Shown piece after piece: positions 43,933 to 55,000 of a stretch of 64,000 nt of DNA. Source of the stretch: Bin80 sp965215475 (GTDB lineage: Bacteria; Bacteroidota; Rhodothermia; Rhodothermales; Bin80). The stretch is from contig OZ244061.1 of assembly GCA_965215475.1 (NCBI GenBank), positions 1-64,000 on the forward strand, in the 5' to 3' direction. Within the stretch, counting starts at the first letter, position 1. The number at the start of each line of letters is the position of its first letter. Made by a program: the position numbers and the translations under genes. The notes beneath the pieces are model-generated. The model searched no databases, was not told the DNA's origin, and saw only the letters and a program-made list of their open reading frames with translations.

Positions 43933-46900
43933 TTGGCGTTTTCTGGACTGGTGAATCGGGTAAAAATAATAGCCGCTTTGTTCCTGTGGATAACTGTACC
44001 AGTTGCAGCGCAGGATGCCTCTCTTCGCCTGGTTGAATCCCAGCCGGGTCGTAGCCTTTATGAGTTGAATGCGGAATGGGGAGACATGGAGCCGTCCATC
44101 AGTGGGCTTTTAGAGGTTTCGGAATCATTAGACCTTCCCTCTCTGGTGCAACCGTCCGTACGCGTACTAGAGGCCGAGTACGATGAATTCACTTTTGATC
44201 CAGTTAGGTGGCCTGGTGAAGAAGCGGCGGTGATCGTTGGATTAGGCCTCACACGAAAACGGCCGGTGGCTACCTTGGTTGCACGACTAGTCACCTATGA
44301 CACCGCCTCCGAACGATTGCGACGCTACAGACGTATGCGCATCGAGGTCAAGTATCCAGTCTCACAAGGACCAAATGAGCTATATAAATCTTCAGATAAC
44401 CCACATCTTGATGTCAATCGGAGCGTGCTTGCGGATGGAGGATTTTTCAAGATTGCCATCTCTGAGACCGGAATGTACCGGATTGACCGGACATTCCTCG
44501 AGTCTCTCCCAGGATTGGAAATTTCTGTCGAAAACATTGACCCAGAAAAAATTCGAGTGTTTGGGAATGGAGGTACTCCCGTTCCTGCGCGCAACAGTGA
44601 GCCCCGAATTGCGGACCTCATAGAGAATCAGGTTTTTGTACAGGGAGGTGGGGATGGTAGTTTTGATGAAGGGGATGCGATATGGTTCTTTGGTAAAGGA
44701 CCAACGGGATGGTTCAGCAAGCAGCTAACCGATTCGAGAGGACGACCGATTCTGGATCAGAACTCAGAGCTTATTCGAGAATGGTCGCACTATGTACATC
44801 CATTTGACTCCACCAACTATTACTTTTTGGATATCGGGACTACGGAAAGTCAGACCTATGTGCAGGAGAATTATTCAGATATCCCTGCTACCGCTGTTCT
44901 TTCCGAAGTAGAAGGACGATTTTTTCTTGATCTGGATGAGTACCTCTGGGGGCGAGAAGGGGGGCATTCGGGGCATACATGGGTAAGTACACTGATACCG
45001 GGGGCAGGTCCAGGACGTACGGTTCTTCAAAACACTGAACTACCTGGATTAACAAGTGGCACACTGAGGTATCAAATTCGGACCGCAATACAGAGTAACC
45101 CTACGGCTAGTCTGCAATTTAGAGACGAGAACCGTGTGCTTCACACGATCAGTTATGGGCCAAATTCAAATGCTCCAACGACCCCCATAGCCCGTTCAGG
45201 GATTGCAGAGTTTGAACAACCGGTGTCGACAAACCAATCCCTGACTTTGACCGCTGATCTTGAAGATCAGATTGGAGGACCTCAGGCAGCTCTCGACTGG
45301 GTACGGGTCTTTTATCCAAAAGCATTACAGGCAGGGGATACGCCATTATACTTCAGTACTCCAGTCGCTCAAACAGGTACCTATACGTTTGTCTTACAGG
45401 GATTCAGTTCAGCTCCATTGGTGCTTGATATTACTGAACCTGGAGCGTACCGATGGTTGGGTGTTGAGCGGCAGGGGAATGCATTCCTGGTCCAGACAAC
45501 GGCCGTATCTCTGGATCAGCCTAGGGAATTGATCGCTTTTACACCCGATCATGTCCAATCAATGAACTCCGCAGTGGTGTGTGGCTCTGCGTGTAATGTT
45601 GCACCTCAGAACCTCCATGGAATTCAATCCTGGCCCAATTTTATCATTGTGAGTCCAAGCTTGTTTTTTGATCAAGCAAGAACCTTGGCAGATCGTCGCC
45701 GCGCAGAAGGAATGACGGTCGAAGTCGTGGATATTCGACAGATTTATAATGAGTTCTCCGGGGGGCAACAAGATGTACGTGGCCTGAGAGATTATCTAAA
45801 ATTTATTTATGACAGAAGCCCCGATGAGGAACGGCTTCTCAAATACGTACTCCTCTTCGGTGATGGACATTTTGATTATCGAGATTTGGATCCATCAGCT
45901 ACATTTCCGAATCTGATCCCCCCATTCGAAACCGAAGAGTCATGGAACCCCGAAACGTCCTATACGACCGATGACTATTTTGGATTATTGGATGACAATG
46001 AAGGGCTATGGCCATTTGCGAGAGGGGTCTTCACCGGCTCAAATGCCGATCTGAATGAACGTGTTGATGTCGGGATCGGACGCTTCACGGTACATACGGT
46101 TGAAGAAGCCCAGTTGATGATCGACAAGATCGTTCATTACGAGAATCCAGCCACTTACGGCCAATGGCGGAACCGTTATCTATTTCTGGCAGATGACGGC
46201 CCCACAGGTACAACCGGGCTTCAGAATGATCGTGATTTACATACACAAAACACGGATGTAGTTGCTGTTTCAGTGAAAAAAATGGCTCCAGAGGTCAATC
46301 AGAAAAAGATTTATGCGATCTCATATGATCGGGAGTTTTTGAATACCTGGCGCATCCCCAAGGCTCGGCAAGATTTGCTGTCTTCGATTGATGAAGGTGC
46401 ATTGGTGGTCAATTTCAGCGGGCATGGAGGCGAACGGGCACTGGCTCAGGAAAATTTATTTACCGTTGAAGATTCCCGTACCCTTCAGAATTATGATATG
46501 CTCCCGATATTTATCACGGCCACCTGCTCCTTTGGGAGATGGGATTTGGCAAATGAGCAAACCGGGGCAGAAGAACTACTTCTCAATCCTGCGGGAGGCG
46601 CAATTGCCCTTTTGACGACGGTACGTACCGTATATACATCAGGGGATGCCAGAACGCTCAATGTGGGTTTAAATGTAGCCCTGAATGAAGAACTCTTTCA
46701 GCGTGAACCAGATCATTTACTTCCGCGACTAGGAGATGCGTTGCGGAGAACCAAGAACAGACGGGTCGGATACGAGGGGAATAACCGGAAATTCAATCTA
46801 CTTGGAGATCCGACCCTTCGATTGGGTTTACCGGCGGATCATGCTACGATTACCCATATCAATGGAGAGGATCTCCGTACAACAACGGGGAAAATGCGCG

Positions 46901-47931
46901 CTCTGGAGCGGATTGAACTCAAAGGCGAAATCCAGAATCCGGATGGTACCATAAAGACATCTTTTGATGGTACGGTATCCCTTATCGTGTATGATGCCCT
47001 CAGACAGGTACTGATTCCGCCAGAAATATATCGGTATATGCCACAACCATACTACGAAGTGCGGGAAGATCTTATATGGCGTGGCAGGACACGAGTGGTG
47101 AAAGGTGAGTTCACAGCACGATTTGTGGTACCGAAAGATATTTCTTATACAAATCAGCCTGGAAAAATTACGCTCTACGCTCAAGGTGCCTCGGAGCATC
47201 TCAATGGGTATTCGCAACAATTTATCGTTGGTGGAACCTCAGATGATACAGCAAATGATGCCAAAGGCCCCGAGATTGAACTTTTTCTGGGCGATGAAAC
47301 GTTTACCAGTGGTGGATTCGCACCGGCGCAACCGCAACTTTTTGCACGGATCTATGATGAAAGTGGGATTAACACCGTTGGAGCGGGAATCGGTCATGAG
47401 ATGCTACTTGTATTGGATGAAAATGAAATAGATGCCATCAATATCGGCAATCGTTATGAAAGTGATGAAGATTCGTTTCAGAGCGGATCCGTGTCCTATT
47501 CATTTGAAGAAGCACTTACATCTGGTCCCCATAAGTTAAGCTTGCGGGCCTGGGATGTACTCAATAACTCAGGAGAGGCGACCTTGGATTTTGTCGTAAC
47601 CGATACCGAAGAATTGGTAATCAGAAACGTGTTTAATTACCCGAATCCCACGACCGGCCCCACACGCTTTGTATTTGAGCACAACCAAGTACCGGGTACG
47701 GGGGTTAAAGTACGCGTTCGGGTGTATACACTTGCTGGGAGACCCATCCGAACCCTGGAAACGGAAGAACTACTGCCTGCGGGGCCAATGCAAATTTTGT
47801 GGGATGGGTTGGATAATGATTATGCAAGGCTCTCTCCCGGCGTGTACTTGTATAAGTTGAGAGCCGAGACGGTGGGAGCAGAGGCGCAGCATGTTGCCGA
47901 GATTATTGAAAAACTAGCCATTGTGCGCTAA
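43933..47931 (+). CDS. porU: Type IX secretion sortase PorU (peptidase C25)
   Basis: About 1,332 residues. Outer-membrane sortase of the type IX system that cleaves substrate C-terminal domains and attaches cargo to the surface. The gingipain-type C25 peptidase domain is central. The catalytic His is in VVNFSGHGGERAL (near 829) and the Cys in FITATCSFGRWD (near 864), with LLFGDGHFDYRD and TDDYFGLLDD before them. A FlgD-like C-terminal sorting domain closes it (NVFNYPNPTTGPTRFVFEH, SPGVYLYKLRAE). Starts are TTG 43933 or GTG 43951; the GTG gives a standard signal peptide (VNRVKIIAALFLWITVPVA). It is immediately upstream of porV, the usual arrangement. Confidence 0.94.
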   Translation: MAFSGLVNRVKIIAALFLWITVPVAAQDASLRLVESQPGRSLYELNAEWGDMEPSISGLLEVSESLDLPSLVQPSVRVLEAEYDEFTFDPVRWPGEEAAVIVGLGLTRKRPVATLVARLVTYDTASERLRRYRRMRIEVKYPVSQGPNELYKSSDNPHLDVNRSVLADGGFFKIAISETGMYRIDRTFLESLPGLEISVENIDPEKIRVFGNGGTPVPARNSEPRIADLIENQVFVQGGGDGSFDEGDAIWFFGKGPTGWFSKQLTDSRGRPILDQNSELIREWSHYVHPFDSTNYYFLDIGTTESQTYVQENYSDIPATAVLSEVEGRFFLDLDEYLWGREGGHSGHTWVSTLIPGAGPGRTVLQNTELPGLTSGTLRYQIRTAIQSNPTASLQFRDENRVLHTISYGPNSNAPTTPIARSGIAEFEQPVSTNQSLTLTADLEDQIGGPQAALDWVRVFYPKALQAGDTPLYFSTPVAQTGTYTFVLQGFSSAPLVLDITEPGAYRWLGVERQGNAFLVQTTAVSLDQPRELIAFTPDHVQSMNSAVVCGSACNVAPQNLHGIQSWPNFIIVSPSLFFDQARTLADRRRAEGMTVEVVDIRQIYNEFSGGQQDVRGLRDYLKFIYDRSPDEERLLKYVLLFGDGHFDYRDLDPSATFPNLIPPFETEESWNPETSYTTDDYFGLLDDNEGLWPFARGVFTGSNADLNERVDVGIGRFTVHTVEEAQLMIDKIVHYENPATYGQWRNRYLFLADDGPTGTTGLQNDRDLHTQNTDVVAVSVKKMAPEVNQKKIYAISYDREFLNTWRIPKARQDLLSSIDEGALVVNFSGHGGERALAQENLFTVEDSRTLQNYDMLPIFITATCSFGRWDLANEQTGAEELLLNPAGGAIALLTTVRTVYTSGDARTLNVGLNVALNEELFQREPDHLLPRLGDALRRTKNRRVGYEGNNRKFNLLGDPTLRLGLPADHATITHINGEDLRTTTGKMRALERIELKGEIQNPDGTIKTSFDGTVSLIVYDALRQVLIPPEIYRYMPQPYYEVREDLIWRGRTRVVKGEFTARFVVPKDISYTNQPGKITLYAQGASEHLNGYSQQFIVGGTSDDTANDAKGPEIELFLGDETFTSGGFAPAQPQLFARIYDESGINTVGAGIGHEMLLVLDENEIDAINIGNRYESDEDSFQSGSVSYSFEEALTSGPHKLSLRAWDVLNNSGEATLDFVVTDTEELVIRNVFNYPNPTTGPTRFVFEHNQVPGTGVKVRVRVYTLAGRPIRTLETEELLPAGPMQILWDGLDNDYARLSPGVYLYKLRAETVGAEAQHVAEIIEKLAIVR

Positions 47932-47971
47932 AGACATTCGACAGAACTTTTTCCTCAGAAGATTTAAAGGT

Positions 47972-49159
47972 ATGAAAAGCCACACACGCAGATCGATTCA
48001 AATTCTGACACTTCTAATTCTGGTTGCCGGTAGCGGCTTGGCTCAGAAGTCCAATGCCCAGACCGGAGCGGCCGCAGTCGTATTTCTCATGATTGAACCC
48101 GATAGCAGAGCTGCTGGCATGGGGAATGCAGGGGTAGCGGTTGCAGATAACGCGAATGCGTTATTCTGGAATCCAGCGGGATTGGCGGATCAGGTGGGTA
48201 CAGAAGTTGCATTGACCCACAGCAACTGGTTGCCAGAACTCACCTCGGATCTCTTTTTTGAGTATCTAGTCGCCAAGCATCACATCAAGAATTGGGGAAC
48301 AGTGGGCGCACATGTGACCTTCCTGAATCTTGGGGAGCATGAGCACCGAGATGAGATCAATACACCACTGGGCACATTCAGATCGTATGACCTGTCCGTT
48401 GGAGTTTCATACGGATTCAAGTTAACAAAGAACCTGTCTCTTGGCACGGGAGTGAGATGGATTCGCTCCAATCTGGCCAGTGTCAGTGTGGGGGCGCAGG
48501 AATCTCGTCCAGGTGTTTCGGTCGGGATTGATATCGCAGCGTTGTATAAATTCCCGGAGTTCTATATGGGTTCGATTTCGGGAAAATATAATATAGGTTT
48601 CAACCTTGCCAATATGGGCCCCAAGATTCAATATTCGGACAGTGAACAAGCGGATCCGATCCCGACCCTGCTTCGTTTTGGGCAGGCTTTGACGCTTGAT
48701 TTTGATGCCTATAACAAGATCATTCTTGCAACGGATGCCTCCAAAATTCTGGTTCGGCAACGAGTTTCGGAGGAATGTATTGATCCGTCTGATCCAGAAA
48801 CCTGTATTCCGACGTTCTCCTCGGATCCGTTTTATCGCGCAATCTTTTCTGCATGGACACCAATTGAAATCTTGACGTCTGCGGTAAATAGTGAGGAGCA
48901 GGAGTACCAAAGTCTATCGGTCATTGATCAATTATTATTATCGGTTGGTTTTGAATACTGGTATAATGACCTGTTCGCTGCCCGAGGAGGATATTTTTAT
49001 GAGAATCCATACAATGGAAACAGGGAATTCATGACGTTCGGAGCAGGCATCCGATACAATATTGTGGGGGTTGATTTTTCATATGTATATGCTCTAAAAG
49101 AAAATCATCCGCTGTCGGATACCATGCGGTTCTCACTCCTTCTGAACTTTGCGCGGTAG
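47972..49159 (+). CDS. porV: Type IX secretion outer-membrane protein PorV
   Basis: About 395 residues from ATG 47972, preceded by AAAGG; a longer frame upstream is unlikely. Signal peptide 1-25 (SIQILTLLILVAGSGLA). FadL-like barrel with the PorV signature EPDSRAAGMGNAGVAVADN and ALFWNPAGLA. PorV shuttles substrates from the translocon to PorU and binds its CTD. The 40-base gap to porU and the shared strand imply one operon. Ends SLLLNFAR. Confidence 0.95.
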   Translation: MKSHTRRSIQILTLLILVAGSGLAQKSNAQTGAAAVVFLMIEPDSRAAGMGNAGVAVADNANALFWNPAGLADQVGTEVALTHSNWLPELTSDLFFEYLVAKHHIKNWGTVGAHVTFLNLGEHEHRDEINTPLGTFRSYDLSVGVSYGFKLTKNLSLGTGVRWIRSNLASVSVGAQESRPGVSVGIDIAALYKFPEFYMGSISGKYNIGFNLANMGPKIQYSDSEQADPIPTLLRFGQALTLDFDAYNKIILATDASKILVRQRVSEECIDPSDPETCIPTFSSDPFYRAIFSAWTPIEILTSAVNSEEQEYQSLSVIDQLLLSVGFEYWYNDLFAARGGYFYENPYNGNREFMTFGAGIRYNIVGVDFSYVYALKENHPLSDTMRFSLLLNFAR

Positions 49160-49181
49160 TGAAGGTCAAGGCTGTAGCAGG

Positions 49182-52073
49182 ATGAGATGGATCCTTGTCG
49201 GAGTATTTGGACTCTTATCCTTGCCTCAGACTCAGGCCCAGATTGTTCAATCTGCTGATCCGCATTATAATGTAGTCGCTCTCCGAGTTGAATTTGCTCC
49301 GGATACGACGCGTTTTACGACGGGGGATGGGACCTTTTCCGGACTTGAGTTCCCTCTCGAACCAAAGGTAGATCCACTCCCGCATGATGCAGCCTACTTT
49401 CAGGCGCATCTTGATTTTCTGGAACATTACATCCGTATCGCTAGCGGGGGGAATACTACAATTTCTACGTACCTCCTTCCAGAAGTTGTCCAGTTGAACC
49501 AGCCAATGGCCAGCTATAGTCCGATTGGGGAGGATTCTGAAAGTGATGGAGAACTAGCGAAATTAGCGGAACTAGTTCGTGATTCGTGGGAGCGCGCCGA
49601 GCAGATCAGCACCTTTGATCCCATGCAGCTTGCGCATGGAAAGACAGGGTTCATCTTGTTTCATGCCGGAGTGGGCCGTGATATTGAGCTGATCGGAACG
49701 ACGCTTGACAAAACGCCCCAGGATTTACCATCCATCTTCATGGGGGCCGAATTATTGGCGAGACTCGGAGTCAGGGCAATGTCCTTTAAGGGGCTTCCAG
49801 TAGATCATTCGATGATTATCCCACGGACCGAGACGCGTGCGGGCTTGAATTCGATTACCGATGAAGCGTTTTTACTGGAGCTGTCCATAAATGGGCTATT
49901 GGCGGCCAGCTTTATGAGTTATCTGGGAGTGCCAGATCTGTTTAATACAGAAACAGGAGAATCAGTGATTGGTCCATTTGGATTGATGGACCCACTAGGA
50001 ATTTTTGCATATGGTGGACTGTTTCCTCCACTACCGAGTGCATGGACTCGTATGGAATTGGGATGGGTGAGCCCAAAGGAGCTTCAGAATTCAGGATCCT
50101 ATGAATTGATGGCCGGGGAGGTTGCGAAGATCAAGATTTCGGAAGCTGAATACTTTCTCCTGGAAAACCGTGTTCGGGATCCAGATGACCGAGGGCTCAC
50201 GATGCAGATATATAAAGATGGGGCATTTTCGACACAAATCGTTCCCGAAGTGCGGGAGGATTTTCATCGATTTAATATAGAGGGGTTTCAGGGCGGAGTG
50301 GTAACACAGGTCAATTCATACGATTTTGCACTTCCTGGTTGGGACGCGGATCAAGAACAGTACAATGGAGGGATTCTGATTTGGCATATTGACGAGCGCC
50401 AGTTTGCAGGATCAGTGAACAATGATCCAAAATGGCTGGCCATGGACATAGAAGAGGCCGATGGAGCACAGGATATAGGGCATGATGGAAACGTTGGTGC
50501 CCCGTTTGACTTTTATTTTGAAGGAAATCCCGCGAGTGTCTCTCTTCCCTCTGGACGAATCATTCCCCTTTATGAGAATCGATTTGGGGCGGATACAAAT
50601 CCGGACAGTCGAACAAATGGAGGCGGGGACAGCTTCCTGATCATCGAGGACTTTTCTACATCAGGTCCAGTCATGTCCTTTTCCCTCCGAAAACAACAAG
50701 ATGGCGCAGTTACAGATCTTGGATCCACTTCTTTGGGAGTACAAGCGGACATCAATGGCAGTATCAGTTATATCGCCGACCATTACGCTGTTTTCACAGG
50801 AGCTGAAGTTGTGATTCCCGGGGTAGGCCGCTTGAATTCATTGGTCCGACCCGCGTTTAGTGGTGCTCATATGGCCACGGTTAACATAGAAAGCGGCGCA
50901 GCGTTTGCATTCCAGCGGTACCAGGTGACAGATGATGGATCAGAACTCGTTCAGTCCATCATGCTTCCAACGCAGCTTGTAGCAACCAGTCCGGTGGTGC
51001 ATCATGCAGGGGCTCATTATGTTCAGTTCACAGGTTCGGATCGTTCGGAGGTTCTTCAAATCACAGAGAGGATTGAATCCTATCCGTTCAACGACCCCGC
51101 TGTGGGTATGGTCGCTACGGATGAGGGGATCTATGTTTTCGGGCAATCTCAGGCAGGGCCACTTGAAGCCTCTCCGGTTTGGATGTACCAGTTGGATGAG
51201 GGAGCGGGGTCTCCAGTCATGGGGCGCGATCGTACGGGGTTATGGGGAGTACTTCCACATCCTAGAGAACTCCTGTTTTTGCAACCCAATGGAGTTGTGA
51301 TTCGATCTTCTGCATCCTCCTACTTCGGAGAAGATCTTTTTTCAGGCGAAATGGCAATGGCGGATCTCAATCAGGACGGAGTACTGGATGTGGTAACTAC
51401 AGTAGGGGAGAAACTGGTTGCGTTTTCCCAAGGCGGTGCGATACTCCCTCCGTTTCCCATTGAGATCGGGGCGGAGGTAAGCAGTTCTCCACTGGTTTAC
51501 GAAACGGATGAATCGATCGTAGTACTCGTTTCGGCTACGGATGGCAATATCTATGCATATGATTTGGGAGAAGGGGGAGAGAGCCTCCCGGGGTTCCCCT
51601 TATCTGCTGGATTTTCCTTGGAGGCAGCTCCCCTTCTCTGGGAAGACAACTTAACGGTTGTAACTCAGGCAGGCGTACTACGCAGCTATAAACTCATTCA
51701 CGTTGCCCGAACACTTTGGACGGAGAAATTCGGTGGGCCGCAAAATACAAGCTTTGTTACACTGGACCGAATGATCCCTGCCACCGAAACACTCCTGAGT
51801 GCAACCGAAACGTATAATTGGCCCAACCCAATCCGAGACGGATCCACTTTTTTTCGGTGCATGACGAGGGAATCCTCGGATGTATCAATTACAGTGATTG
51901 ATGCTGCCGGGTCCTTGATAGATTCCATCCGCTTTACGACTTCTGCCGCCATTCCCTTTGAGACGCTCTGGACGACGGATGCATCGAGTGGCGTGTACTA
52001 TGCCAGAGTAAGTGCTCAATCGATTTCAGGAGAAACGGATTCCCATTTGATAAAGCTTGCCGTGATTCGATGA
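49182..52073 (+). CDS. M6-like protein with degenerate zinc site and T9SS C-terminal domain
   Basis: About 963 residues from ATG 49182. Signal peptide 1-21. The region to about 300 matches the M6 (immune inhibitor A) fold: MGAELLARLG, then GVPDLFNTETGESVIGPFGL and PSAWTRMELGWVSP. In active M6 enzymes HExxH directly precedes the LGxPDL stretch; here the corresponding residues read ASFMS (near 241), so the zinc ligands and catalytic Glu are gone. A beta-propeller-like part follows (FG-GAP/VCBS-like MADLNQDGVLDVVTT). The C-terminus is a T9SS sorting domain (YNWPNPIRDGSTFF, SSGVYYARVS). Probably a non-catalytic secreted or surface protein of the same operon as porV. Confidence 0.82.
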   Translation: MRWILVGVFGLLSLPQTQAQIVQSADPHYNVVALRVEFAPDTTRFTTGDGTFSGLEFPLEPKVDPLPHDAAYFQAHLDFLEHYIRIASGGNTTISTYLLPEVVQLNQPMASYSPIGEDSESDGELAKLAELVRDSWERAEQISTFDPMQLAHGKTGFILFHAGVGRDIELIGTTLDKTPQDLPSIFMGAELLARLGVRAMSFKGLPVDHSMIIPRTETRAGLNSITDEAFLLELSINGLLAASFMSYLGVPDLFNTETGESVIGPFGLMDPLGIFAYGGLFPPLPSAWTRMELGWVSPKELQNSGSYELMAGEVAKIKISEAEYFLLENRVRDPDDRGLTMQIYKDGAFSTQIVPEVREDFHRFNIEGFQGGVVTQVNSYDFALPGWDADQEQYNGGILIWHIDERQFAGSVNNDPKWLAMDIEEADGAQDIGHDGNVGAPFDFYFEGNPASVSLPSGRIIPLYENRFGADTNPDSRTNGGGDSFLIIEDFSTSGPVMSFSLRKQQDGAVTDLGSTSLGVQADINGSISYIADHYAVFTGAEVVIPGVGRLNSLVRPAFSGAHMATVNIESGAAFAFQRYQVTDDGSELVQSIMLPTQLVATSPVVHHAGAHYVQFTGSDRSEVLQITERIESYPFNDPAVGMVATDEGIYVFGQSQAGPLEASPVWMYQLDEGAGSPVMGRDRTGLWGVLPHPRELLFLQPNGVVIRSSASSYFGEDLFSGEMAMADLNQDGVLDVVTTVGEKLVAFSQGGAILPPFPIEIGAEVSSSPLVYETDESIVVLVSATDGNIYAYDLGEGGESLPGFPLSAGFSLEAAPLLWEDNLTVVTQAGVLRSYKLIHVARTLWTEKFGGPQNTSFVTLDRMIPATETLLSATETYNWPNPIRDGSTFFRCMTRESSDVSITVIDAAGSLIDSIRFTTSAAIPFETLWTTDASSGVYYARVSAQSISGETDSHLIKLAVIR

Positions 52074-55000
52074 AATGGTCTACGATCATGGTGGCTACGC
52101 TGGGATTCCTTGCACAGGTGAATGCACAGGTTTCTCCCTCCCTTGTGGATTTTAGCCGGCCAACATTGGAATGGTACCAGATTGAGACCGAGCATTTTGT
52201 CGTGCTTTTTCACCTGGATGAAGAAGGCAAAGGGGCAAGCCGATCCGCACAAGTTACGGCGCGTGTGGCAGAAGAGATCTATGGTCCGATTACCAAGATG
52301 TATGGTCATGAACCGAATGATAAAGTACACATCATCCTCAAAGACTATGAGGATTATTCGAACGGTGCAGCCTTCTTTTTTGATAATAAAATTGAAATCT
52401 GGGCACCAGCACTCAATTCATCACTGCGCGGAGCACATGATTGGCTACGTAATGTGATCACGCATGAGTTTACCCATATTGTTCAGATCCAGGCTGCAAT
52501 GAAGCTGCCCAGGGCCATCCCGTTTGGGTATCTCCAGATTCTCGATTATGAGAATGTACGGCGTCCGGATGTATTGTACGGGTACCCGAATGTGTTGGTG
52601 AGTTATCCCTTTGTCGGTCTTACAAATCCAGCATGGTTCGCAGAAGGGACGGCGCAGTATCAGCATGACCATGTGCACTACGATCAGTGGGATTCGCACA
52701 GAGATATGTTGCTACGAACTCGTATTCTGAAAAATAAAACCCTCAGCCTGAGCGAGCTCGGTAGTTTTTACTCTAAAAGTAGTCTCCTGCGTGAAGGGGT
52801 CTACAACTATGGGTTTGCCTTCACGATTTATCTCGCCAACCAATACGGTTCAGAGATCTTGTCCGAGATTACCAGTCATTTGCAACGATGGGGAACCTGG
52901 CGTGTGGAGGAGGCGATTGAGCTGGCTACGGGGGTGAAAGGGAAACAGGTGTATGATCAGTGGTTACATGAACTGGAGCAGGCATACCGCGAAGGAATCT
53001 CACCGATTGAAGCCTCACTGGTTGAGGGGCGAGTGATTGAGCCGGAAGGTTTTGCGAATTACTTTCCACGATTTTCCCCGGATGGTTCTAAACTGGCCTA
53101 CATATCGAATAAAGGAGAACATTTCAGTCGCGTAACCCTGTATGTGCGGGATTTAGGCGAGGGTTCCGTTGTTGCACATGATCTAGGCAGCATGGCCGGT
53201 GATCATATCTATTCTCTTGGACATCGGGTCAGGTCTGGTGTTACGGGTGGAGCGGCATGGAGGCCGGATGGAAATGCTATCGCCTATGCAAAACAGCGAA
53301 CCACTTCGGAGGGGTTTCTCTATACAGATCTTCATGTGATTGACCTCGATACCGGCAAATCTGTGCAACTCACAAGGGATGCGCGTGCATCTCATCCTGC
53401 CTGGGATTCGACAGGAACCCGGATTGCCTATGTCGCCTCCCATGATGGTACCAGCAACGTATGGCTTCTTGATGTCAAGTCCAGCGAGACCAGGCAGATC
53501 ACTCAATTTACCAATGGAGCCCAGGTGACCGATCCGACCTGGGACGGAGATTGGATCTACTTTGCAAGGCTTGATCCAGGAAAGCATGGAAATGACCTTT
53601 GGCGGATCGGAGTGGACGGTTCCCATCCGGTTCCGGTAGTTCAAACCCCTGCAGATGAACGCTCGCCCATGGTAAAGAATGGAATCTTGTACTATGCCTC
53701 CGATGCGAGTGGGATCTATAATATCTACCAGATCGAAGAGGGGACATCACAGCAGTTGACCCAGGTGATCGGAGGGGCATTCATGCCGGATATGGGGCCA
53801 GATGGAACGCTTGCCTATGCCTCATACGAATGGGATGGATACAAAATTTCTTTACTTGAAAAGCCGGTTCTCCCAAACACTACAATTCCCTATAAGCCCC
53901 CGGAATTTATCACAAAAGCACCATTAGCCCATGCTCATGTCAGCGATGAAGATGTCCGTGCATTGACCGCATATGAGATTGATCATGCGGTACAAGAGGA
54001 TCAGGTCTTGGGGGTCGATTCATTTCACGTTTCTCGGTATGGGGCGGCATTCACGAACTTTACGGTGTCACCCGTTATTCGTTTAGACCAATATGTAGAG
54101 CGTGAACTGGAGGGGCGAATTCGGGGGAGAGCAGAGACCATATGGAGGAATCTAAAGTTCGGCACGTATCTCTCTTCTAGAGAAATTCTAGAGGGGACGA
54201 GCCTATTTGGAGGGGTATTGATTGGGCCAGGATCTCATGGAGACGGCCAGTTTTTCGCCCCTGCCAATTTATTGGCTCTGGAGCGAGATGCTTTTCTCCA
54301 GTTCGACTATGCCAGAGGGTTTCGGCTTATCCCCAAACGTTGGTCGCCTCAGGTCTCCATTCAGCTCTATAATATTCAACGGAGTGTAGAAAATGGATTG
54401 TCCATTGAAGAGCATCCTTGTACCGCATGTTTGCAAGAGACCACGAATGCAGATTTAACGTACGGTCTATGGGAAGGCAATGTATATGTGCGTAGCAAGA
54501 TCCATCGAAGTACTTTACTGGAAGTGGGATACCGCTACAGTCCATATCGCGTGACGACCAACAGGTTTTATTCAAAAGAATTGGCGGATTGGATTCCAAG
54601 CTCATCCTCACGCTATTATATTGGGCGCAGCTATATGGCAAATGCGTATTTCGAATTACAGCGTGCCCATCGTGAATCGGATATCATGCCAGTGGGTCTG
54701 CGCATGAATGCGTCCTATCATCGTGAAACCGGACGACTACTGAATCAATTCGATATTCGAGAGGGCCAGTTGGTGCCCGTGTATGAGACTAGTATTCTTC
54801 ACCGCATGAGGGTGGAATTTGAAGGGGGGCTACGATTGCCTGGCCGGATAAATGGTGCCTCTCATGGATTGATCCTGAAAATGCATGCATCCACGCTGTT
54901 TGGCAAACGTGCAGATTCATTTTACTACGACTATGTGGGTGGGTTATCAGGAGCCAGAGGCTACCCTTTTTATGGATTAGGGGGAACAGAAACCCTGTGG

